Positions 56,949 through 64,000 of a stretch of DNA of 64,000 nucleotides are shown here, piece by piece. The notes below the pieces were generated by a model that was not told the DNA's origin, ran no database searches, and saw only the letters and a program-made list of their open reading frames with translations. Each line of letters opens with the position of its first letter. Position 1 is the first letter of the stretch. A program made the translations under genes and the position numbers. The stretch spans positions 57,454,561 through 57,518,560 of the forward strand of contig NC_081552.1 in the NCBI RefSeq assembly GCF_963082655.1, read 5' to 3'. This DNA is from Stomoxys calcitrans. Taxonomy: Eukaryota > Arthropoda > Insecta > Diptera > Muscidae.

Positions 56949-57218
56949 GTTGTATCCATGACATAACTACCAGGTAGTGCACCGTAAACGGCAGAGTACA
57001 ATTTTTTCTTGCGAAGTGCACTATCTGCCAACGAGTTTTGGTTGTGTGTATTATAGTTAAGAACTATAACACACACAACAACAAAAAATGGCGCGAACTA
57101 GTAACATACTCAAAATTAGAGTTGCACTAATCACTGATGTTGACCACTATCTATCAACAGAATATTTTGTTGTTTGGCAACTGCCCCTACCTGTAAATTA
57201 ATATATCATGGCTGTATC
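56949..57218. mobile_element. P-like MITE, family 2, copy at 57.0 kb
   Basis: Element 56957-57210 between GTTGTATC and GCTGTATC (7 of 8). It starts CATGACATAACTACCAGGTA and ends GTAAATTAATATATCATG. Confidence 0.75.
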
Positions 57219-57540
57219 CATGACATAATTACCTGGTAGTGTACCGTAAACAGCTGAGTAAATTTTTTTTTTTCGCGAAGTGCGCTATCTTTCAACCAAG
57301 TTTTGGTTGTGTGCGTAAGTATTATAGTTAAGAACTATACACACAAACACAATTTCATCATTAAAACACTGTTTTGTTGCTTATGTGTGGAATATCGAAT
57401 CAAATAGAACATCTTTTTAAGATTTCGAAAAAATATCAGAGCTGTGATATTAAGCCTTTGACTTTTAGATTTATTGCAAAATCAAAACAAAAATAAAAAA
57501 TTTAATCAGCTGTTCGCATGTTCTCTCCTTATAAGTACAT
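57219..57540. mobile_element. P-like MITE chimera, family 2 left end to family 3 right end
   Basis: It starts CATGACATAATTACCTGGTA directly after the previous copy's target duplication, keeps family 2 sequence to about 57.34 kb, then changes to the sequence also seen at 50.99-51.13 kb. It ends AGCTGTTCGCATGTTCTCTC, CTTATAAGTACATCCTG. Confidence 0.55.
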
Positions 57541-57550
57541 CCTGGCTGTG

Positions 57551-57796
57551 TCCAAGGCGGATTTAAAAAGCAGGTCTCAGACGAACAGCTGTTAATAGCC
57601 GGCCAGGATATGCGGTATTTAGATGTTAGATTTTTGTTGGCCTTTTCTCTGTTGGTATCTTCTTTCTCGCATATTCTCTGCTCATGTATGCACACGTATA
57701 CACACAAAACGTCGATCAACTTGATAACAAGATGGCAGATTGCACCATTTGATGTGTGGTTTTTGAACAAATGAGACCACCTTTAATTAGCTGTGT
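57551..57796. mobile_element. P-like MITE, family 1, copy at 57.6 kb
   Basis: CCAAGGCGGATTTAAAAAGC, AACAGCTGTTAATAGCCGGC, and at right ATGAGACCACCTTTAATT. The last 11 bases of the right end (GTTTCGCCATG) are missing. Flanks GCTGTGTC and GCTGTGTT. Confidence 0.65.
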
Positions 57797-58045
57797 TCGG
57801 GCTCTAAAATTTGTGCAAATTTGCAAATATTTACTGGAAGTCCTTTGCGTACTTTATTTGCCAGCAGTAGAGAGCTCGAGAGAGAGAGCAAATTTTGACA
57901 GTTAGAAAATAGAGAACTTTCAAATTTCTACTGGGATTTTTTTTTTTTGCCAACAGAAATTTGCAACTTTGAACAGATGTTTTGTAAAGGTCAGCTGTTT
58001 TATGAAAAGCAGCCGTTACATGAAAATACAAAAGCTAACGCCAAA

Positions 58046-58365
58046 ATGGATCAAAAGGCAGAGGTAAGTGAAAAAATATAAATATTGTTTATTGGTAATT
58101 ATTAAATTTGTTTCATTTTTATTTACTTTTAATAAAGATTCATGGCAGCAGCTAGTGTTCCGGGAAAAAAAAACTCGACAAATGAAGTTGTAATTTTACC
58201 TCAAGTCGGGTGTGCTACATTAGAAGGTAAGTGCAAAATTTGCGGAATTATTTGGAAAATATCAAAAAATTAAAACATTGTATCCTTCCAGACATCAAGA
58301 AAAGAGCAAGTATCGGTTTATCTAAGTGTTTTGATGGAACCATCCTAATCGGAGAGCTACGATGA
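58046..58365 (+). CDS. Candidate small spliced gene, possibly cut by a LINE
   Basis: Exon 1 ends ATGGATCAAAAGGCAGAG before GTAAGT (58064); intron 1 ends AATAAAG at 58137. Exon 2 (58138-58226) has ATG at 58142; intron 2 is 58227-58291 (GTAAGT to TTCCAG, 65 nt). The frame from 58142 crosses intron 2 and stops at 58363-58365: MAAASVPGKKNSTNEVVILP, QVGCATLEDIKKRASIGLSK, CFDGTILIGELR, 52 residues. The MDQKAE frame of exon 1 does not join it. The last exon overlaps the end of a minus-strand jockey relic, so this may be the 5' part of a gene interrupted by that insertion. GA repeats near 57.88 kb could be promoter-related. No family recognised. Confidence 0.28.
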
Positions 58366-59160
58366 AACCAACACCGTTCCTTTGAATTTGTTAAGGGGGA
58401 AGATGCTGCCATAGGATTGAGTGGGTCTAGCTGAGTAGTTAAACAAGTGACGCACCGTGCAAATTGGTCTGACAATTGTGAACGGATAGATATCTTCAAT
58501 TATAACAAATGTCCGTAGCCGCCGCAGGACCAAATAGAAAGCTCCCTTAGCTTCACATTAGTGGTCGTAGCAATTTATCTAACCACAATATCCAAAAGCA
58601 TTAGATGGTTAGTTCAAGGTATCTTTGTCAGCACAACAAGTGTACTTTTGTATATCGTGATGGCATGTAAAGCAGTTGTAGACCTATGCAGCCTTCGAAA
58701 TGCATACTGATGCTCGGCGAATGGAAATTGTCCAACGAGAGGAGCGGGAGGATTAGCCCCTCATGCGTCTTGGCTACTGATGAGAGATGGTAGATCGGTC
58801 TGTACGACTCCCCCTTGCTCTTGTCCTTTTCAGGTTTCAGTTGTTGGATCAGACTGCCCATCTTCCAAACATCGGGTACTATAATACTGTTCAGATAGGC
58901 TGAGGCCAGTTGTATGGTAATCGGCTCCAGGCAGATTTAGATTTTTCATCATCAGTGTAGAGATTCTGTCTGGAACTAGCGCCTTGCGCGACTTGGCAAC
59001 ACTAATGACATTCGTAGCTTCGTGCACGGTTGTTGTTGCTGCAGTGTGTTTTACAATGAAAGACTTCATCGGGCCAATGCGGTCCGTACAACCGGCTGCC
59101 ATGGGATTGCACGGTAATTTGAGATGGCTGTCCAGCGGCACGTAGATCACAGATAAACGA
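58340..59160 (-). pseudogene. Jockey-group LINE relic, internally deleted
   Basis: Minus strand: ATNVISVAKSRKALVPDRIS (RT start), TLMMKNLNLPGADY, then LKPEKDKSKGESYRPIYHLS and VAKTHEGLILPLLS; the palm is missing. Near 58.37-58.47 kb RHLFNYSARPTQS comes from the C-terminal cysteine domain. At 59.04-59.16 kb a tail-like segment (GCAGCCGGTTGTACGGACC in reverse) suggests a second copy. 59.16-59.40 kb is AT-rich. Confidence 0.65.
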
Positions 59161-59405
59161 ATGGCTCCCCTTCTAGCCTTTTCACTCTCGGGTGAATAAA
59201 TTGATGTTTATCTAAGGAAAATACCCCAAAGTATCGCCAGCATTTTTTATTTAAAAAAATTGTGTTCCAAGCAGGCAAATAAAAAATCAACCAAAACAAA
59301 AATCAGCTGTTTTTCAGCAATTTTTTTCAAGAGAGTAAATTGGCTCTTACTCTCCTGCAAATTTTTACTGGAAAAGTACGCGATCAGACCTATTGTTTCG
59401 CCATG

Positions 59406-59700
59406 GGTTGTATCCAAGGCGGATTTAAATAGGTGGTCTCACTCGAACAGCTGTTAACATCCGGTCAGGTTTGGCGGTATTAAGATAACAGATTTTTGTT
59501 TGCATTTTTTTGTTGTTATCTTTTTTCTCGCATATTTTCTGCTCCTGTACGCACACGTACAACACATGCTCATACGCATTTCTTTGTGTGTATTGACAAA
59601 ACGTCGATAAGCTTGATGACAACATGGCGGATTGCACCATGTGATTTGTGGTTGTTATACAAATGAGACCACCTTTAATTGTTTCGCCATGGGTTGTATC
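59406..59700. mobile_element. P-like MITE, family 1, reference copy
   Basis: 278 bp, about 59414-59691, from CCAAGGCGGATTTAAATAGG to GACCACCTTTAATTGTTTCG then CCATG, between perfect direct repeats GGTTGTATC (59406-59414 and 59692-59700, counting one shared base). The sequence directly left of it (GTTTCGCCATG) is the end of an older copy. Confidence 0.8.
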
Positions 59701-59712
59701 GTTGATTTCGTT

Positions 59713-59944
59713 GTTGTTGGCAAGATATATTCATTTACAGGTAGCGGCAGTTGCCCAACAACAAAATATTGAGTGCACTATCTGCCAAAAGCAGTGATTA
59801 GTGCAACTCTATTGTGTGTGTTATGTTTCTTAACTATAATACTTACACGCAACCAAAACTCGTTGACAGATAGTGCACTCGCGAGAAAAAATTGTACTCA
59901 GCTGTTTACGGTACACTACCTGGTAATTATGTCATGGTTGTTGG
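59713..59944. mobile_element. P-like MITE, family 2, reference copy
   Basis: Element 59721-59936 between perfect GTTGTTGG repeats (59713-59720, 59937-59944). Ends CAAGATATATTCATTTACAG and, inverted, CATGACATAATTACCAGGTA. Best copy for the family consensus. Confidence 0.85.
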
Positions 59945-60217
59945 ACTTTTGACTTTACTTTTTAATTGTATCAAGGCACAATTGCTAAAACGGTATATAA
60001 TTTACGTACTTTTCATTTTTTTCACTTTGTGTCACCCTGTGAAGTTAAAAAATGTTTGTTTTCGGAAGTGACCGACGTCGTTAGCATCACACAGGTTGAA
60101 TGATTCAACTTGAGTCATTTGACATTTCCAGATATTTTTATTTGCGATTTTCTCTTCGACAGTCACAACAAACAAGAATTCTTTAAAAAATAGTGATATT
60201 TGTTAATATACAAGAAG

Positions 60218-60273
60218 ATGTCTGTTAATACAGCACACGCCAATAATGGCGTTTTAATACACGCTGGAGAATA
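60218..60273 (+). CDS. Probable first coding exon of a WBP2-family gene
   Basis: ATG at 60218 in GAAGATGTC opens MSVNTAHANNGVLIHAGE, 18 codons plus two bases (TA), then a strong donor GTAAGT at 60274. Insect WW-domain-binding protein 2 proteins begin very similarly as I recall, with the next residues expected as a short hydrophobic beta strand of the GRAM-like domain. WBP2 proteins bind WW domains through PPxY motifs and act as transcription co-regulators. The preceding 150 bp (from about 60.07 kb) are repeat-free and would hold the 5' UTR and promoter. No second exon was recognised before the window ends, so it may lie beyond 64,000. Confidence 0.5.
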
Positions 60274-60344
60274 GTAAGTACCGATGGAACTTAAAAACAA
60301 CAAATTATGATGAAATACCAGGCTAAATAAGCAAGGCAGCAATT

Positions 60345-60490
60345 AATTAGAGAGGTTGATGTAGATGTTCTAATTGCCCCCAATGACGTCGTTTTATCTG
60401 GTGACACTAAAGATGTATTTCTATTACAAGCTAGAAATTGCGTTGAAGTTGTGCCGTTTGCATTTAGGATTTGTTTTTATTTTTGGTAAC
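60345..60490 (+). other. Unexplained 47-codon open frame
   Basis: After a possible acceptor (AAGGCAG) the frame QLIREVDVDVLIAPNDVVLS, GDTKDVFLLQARNCVEVVPF, AFRICFYFW ends at TAA. It reads more like protein than the surrounding DNA but has no start codon and does not continue the 60.2-kb exon in frame. It may be a decayed retroelement or exon fragment. Between 60.5 and 61.0 kb nothing was recognised. Confidence 0.25.
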
Positions 60491-61069
60491 CACCTTGGAA
60501 TCTAAGCCATAAAACAGCTCGAAGTTCTTTTCCTAACGGCACTGACTGGCGATAGCTAGGCAAAATGCCGTAAACAGATAAGCAAGCTATAAAAAACCTT
60601 TTTATATATACTATTGTCCGCAAGAGTTTTTTTTTGTATCAAATGCAACCTTTAGAATTCGCAATTGTTAGGCACTTTCCCGAAGGCATTACCTATTAGA
60701 CCGGAAGTAATAGTCAGAGGCTTTTTATTGCAACCTTTAAAGGTTTTTTTTCTCGTCCTTAAGAATAACAAATTTATTTGATTTTGGGTAATGAAAAAAA
60801 GTATTAAGTTTGCAACTTTTAAAACGTAATTCAATGCATTGGAATTTTGTATAGGCAAGACCATTAAATGTCATTCTTTTGAAATTAATATCATAACAAA
60901 GCTTTTTATAAAGATCGGGCGCAATATAAAGGTCTAGTGGCCCTATTAGAATCATTTGAATCGTAGGCTTTATTGTTGCAGAATTGTACTCTTGCTTTAG
61001 CGTACAACTTTTGTAAACCGTTGGCCAGTGTGATGGGCTGAACTGTTTTTTACGGTGTAGTTCGCAAAA

Positions 61070-61740
61070 AAATCAAATTTTTGGCATACCCCCTAATTTT
61101 GACCCCAGGAACCCGAATATGAAGTCAGTTTTTGGGGGACCCCCATAGGGGCCACAATTGCCCCCTTGGGGGGAAGTAGTCCAACCTAGGCAATATGGGT
61201 ATCAAATGAAAGGTATGAGCAAGTAGATTACGAATATGCAAGAAATTAAGCTCTGAAGGATTCTAGATTAAAACAAATACGTATTTACAATAAATTATTC
61301 GTCGTTTTAACAAAATCTCGTTTTTTTTTACAAAAAAAGAAACATTAAAAAAAAAGAAAAATCGCGTGAGATGGAAGGTTACTCACGATAATAAAAATCC
61401 TGAAGGGGATTAAAATTTGACTATCACCTCCACGCGGTTGGAGGTGAGGGATTTTTGGCCCCTGGGGGTCCACGGGCCCGAGCCAAATTTCATCGAATTC
61501 GGGCAATAAATGGATATTTTATGGCCTCAGTATCCTATATCGGGAGATCGGGGGGTTGGTCTATGGGGCAGCTATATCCAAATATAGTCCGATCTGAACC
61601 ACACCTCACAGAAATGGGTAAGGGTCTACCAGAACTCACTGTGCTAAATTTGAATGAAAAATTACCCATTTATTGCCTCAAGACTTTAAGAGTGGAGATC
61701 GGTCTATATAGCGGATATATATAACTAAAATCCGATTTTA
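61070..61740. repeat. Old dispersed repeats
   Basis: 61.08-61.26 kb has phrases of the GGGGG-rich interspersed repeat (AATATGGGTATCAAATGAAA). From 61.44 kb minus-strand Helentron-like body phrases appear (CGGGAGATCGGGGGG, GCAGCTATATCCAAATATAG, GGAGATCGGTCTATAT). A run of repeated ACCCATATACCG / GCATGTTACCCA follows to 62.0 kb. Confidence 0.45.
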
Positions 61741-62113
61741 TGAGATCAGAAGGTCAGGTTTATATACAAAGAATACGAAAACAACAAAATTGTTTGGAAA
61801 ATGTTTTTATACCCATGATATCTGCAAAATTATAATTACCTAGCTTTTGGGTTTAAATGGGTAAATACCCAGGTATTTACACAAATTACCAGATTAAAAC
61901 CTTTTGAGTATTTACCCATCGTCCATCGCTACTCATATACCGTTTTGCATGTTACCCAATACCATTTCGCATGTTACCCATAACCGTTTGGCATGTTCCT
62001 TTTCCCCTCAAATATAAATCACTGATACAAAATATTATATATGTAAAATATATTACATAAGTTAATTTATGAAGCATAGAAAATAAAGGTGCCGAGTTTC
62101 TAAGATCATACGT

Positions 62114-62943
62114 TTATGACCCCACGTTTATTTCCAGATTCAGCTCGCTGATTTTGGGGTTAGTGGGGTCCGTACAACGAATTCCATCACGCTCGTCTGC
62201 GAGTACCACTGCCTGCGCCGAGAAATTGGGTCGCACTTGGGGTATTCGACGATCTGGTTTAAAGCGAGCGGCTGCTGCGTTAACGCTATCTCGGAATTTT
62301 CTCTCGGCAACTAGCGCATCCGAGGAGGGTGGTAGTTCACTGAAGCGGCTATTGGTGGACTTTTTGAAGCCAGCCCAATTGGCCTTCTTCTGATTGATAA
62401 ACGCCCGGGACTCAGAGGTTATAAAGTCGGGTGGTCGGTCGATGGTGGAAATTATGGGGAGGTGGTCTGACCCCAAAGAGATGACGGCTTGCCAGGATAC
62501 GTCACTCAGGAGATCAGGGGACGCAATGGAAATGTCTGGCGAGCTACTGCACCTCCTCGTCACATAGTCCGACGGGTCACATAATCCGACGACGAGGACG
62601 CAGAGTACCTTGCAACATATTCAGTATGACTACACTCCCGTAGTGATGTAAGGCCAAAACAAGATCGGAAATGCACCCAATCCATGCACCGATTACACCT
62701 CACCGACACCGACCGATGATGGAGGCGGTTCTGGCAAACCGAACAGAACCATGGTCCGGGGTTCTTTTCAATCCCGGCACGGACCAGAAGCGTGCGGAGA
62801 AGGCACTCCGTGATGTGCCTCTCCCATGATGACAAAAGGACGAACAACATACACATATATAACTTAACATCGAACATTTTGTGTTTTCTCTCATATAATT
62901 TTTCAATACTTAATCCTAATAATGTCATATATAAATTTACCAA
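62114..62943 (-). pseudogene. LINE with 2A-like peptide and PHD-type finger, endonuclease deleted
   Basis: The minus strand opens near 62943 and encodes ERHITECLLRTLLVRAGIEK followed by NPGPWFCSVCQNRLHHRSVS and VRCNRCMDWVHFRSC. GIEKNPGP (NPGP at 62763-62752) matches the end of 2A-like ribosome-skipping peptides, and C67-x2-C70, C83-x2-C86, H91-x3-C95 is a PHD-like finger, a pairing known at the N termini of some LINE proteins. The frame then stops near DYVTRRTM. A second frame (62114-62563) resumes DYVTRRCSSSPDISIASPDL and VISLGSDHLPIISTI, the endonuclease C terminus with its SDH box. About the first two thirds of the endonuclease is missing at a short repeated DYVTRR. The RT is absent. Confidence 0.75.
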
Positions 62944-63031
62944 CCCTTTCTAAAGTAAGAGCTCTGAGTTTAGGCAGGTTAGGAAATATATTTTTTTATT
63001 GTTTAAAAATCTATTAATATATATTCGACTC

Positions 63032-63354
63032 CAATTGCAAATTGCAAATTTTGCGCATAAACATTCCACTAAGAAACAGGGGCAAGCTTCTTACATATCA
63101 ATGAGTGCAGTTCGATTCAAGTCTAAGCTCAATGATAAAGGGCCTCCTTTTTATAGCCGAGTCCGAACAGCGTGCCGCAGTGTGCCACCTCTTTGGAGAG
63201 AAGTTTTACATGGCATAGTACCTCACAAATGTTGCCAGCATTAGGAAGGAAAACCCACCGCTGAAAATTTTTTTCGATGGTCTCGCCAGGAATCGAACCC
63301 AAGCGTTCATCGTCATTGGCGGACATGCTAACCTCTGCGCTACGGTGGCCTCCA
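63032..63354 (-). mobile_element. SINE, near full length
   Basis: Complete minus-strand copy from the tail (TTGCAAATTTTGCGCATAAA) through TTTTTATAGCCGAGTCCGAA to the reverse B box (GGAATCGAACCC, one change) and GCTAACCTCTGCGCTACGG. The left side shows two tandem ATTGCAA words, probably tail slippage. 63.36-63.89 kb carries no recognised repeat and may hold the promoter of the next gene. Confidence 0.9.
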
Positions 63355-63896
63355 ACATCGACACCCATTATACGTATTAATAATATTTTATATTATAAAT
63401 TATACCATTTAAGATGAACTTATAATTTTGTTATCTGAAATGAAGGTTAAGAGCAGGATTTGGTCCGTAGACGGTGATATATTATTGGGGTAATCTGAAA
63501 ACTTATTAGTGCTTAAGATTACCATTGGCGTATCTACGACTTAGAAATAAGAAGGTAAAGTACCCTTAAAGTAACAATGACATCAGTTCACCAAGATGTT
63601 GCAAATTGTAGCAGAACTTGTATTGATTGAAGGTAATTTGTTTATTTGTACATTCTCTTATTGAGCTAGCCACATTGTATCATCATGTCCTGTACCTTTT
63701 TTCTTGCACGATGTAAATTTTAAAATTTTTATGATTTTAATGACCAGCGCGTAACAAACGCAAGACTGCCCAGAGTTCGTGGAACGCCAGATTCCCAATT
63801 GTTGCAGATGGCAACCCTGCCACACAAAACGATTGTTTACATTTTAACATTCTTAGACCTGTTACTTAAAAATAGATGTAAGGCCTAAACAGAATA

Positions 63897-64000
63897 ATGA
63901 GCGTCGTGTTGAAAAATTCAACTCTGCAAACAAATGTTAAAAAAGCAACTCGCAAAAGTTCCGAAAGTATATTGGAATTCCTTAAAAATTCGAATGTTTT
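63897..64000 (+). CDS. Start of an unidentified gene, runs off the window
   Basis: ATG at 63897 (AATAATGAGC) opens a frame that remains open to the edge: MSVVLKNSTLQTNVKKATRK, SSESILEFLKNSNV, at least 34 codons. The beginning is basic and serine-rich, and SILEFLKNS could start a helix. The 200 bp upstream are repeat-free and slightly GC-richer. Not recognised. If the 60.2-kb exon is WBP2, this would be a gene within or next to that gene's first intron on the same strand. Confidence 0.45.
   Translation, partial: MSVVLKNSTLQTNVKKATRKSSESILEFLKNSNV

Overview
The window looks like nuclear DNA of a muscid or other calyptrate fly (Stomoxys, Musca or Haematobia type). It is AT-rich, has one intact insect-like housekeeping gene, shows short dipteran-size introns with GT..AG borders, and is packed with transposable elements. 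These include DINE-1/Helentron-like repeats with a GTCY microsatellite core, jockey-type LINEs, a tRNA-headed SINE, Tc1/mariner elements, and MITEs whose ends resemble those of the P element. The species cannot be fixed from the sequence alone.

Layout. 0-14.3 kb: Helentron-like repeats (two long units head to tail at 4.8-8.0 kb), a 29-bp tandem array, and a broken endonuclease/reverse-transcriptase LINE that holds a SINE and a P-like MITE. 14.3-18.6 kb: mostly low-copy AT-rich DNA with a candidate small spliced gene at 16.7-17.5 kb. 18.6-30 kb: jockey and R1/LOA-like LINE relics, a hAT-like MITE, and a 2.4-kb terminal-inverted-repeat element filled with later insertions. 30-42 kb: SINEs, three mariner MITEs (one holding a foldback element with perfect 194-bp arms), a Penelope-like relic and a LINE graveyard. 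42.7-46.7 kb: exportin-1/CRM1 (emb), minus strand, uninterrupted and apparently functional. 48.0-49.7 kb: a complete Tc1-family transposon with intact transposase. 49.9-60 kb: a dense cluster of P-like MITEs, a long interspersed repeat, a Ty3/gypsy pol relic and a jockey relic. 60-64 kb: the apparent first coding exon of a WBP2-family gene, a LINE relic with a 2A-like peptide, a SINE, and the start of an unidentified CDS that runs off the right edge.

How it fits together. Only emb, the Tc1 transposase, the 60.2-kb exon and the 63.9-kb reading frame look like coding sequence under constraint. Two spliced small-gene candidates (16.7-17.5 kb and 58.0-58.4 kb) rest on splice-site grammar alone. 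Nearly everything else is transposon sequence, often nested, and the nesting gives relative ages: LINEs older than the P-like, SINE and hAT insertions inside them; mariner MITE older than the foldback; a roughly 150-bp repeat older than the intact Tc1.
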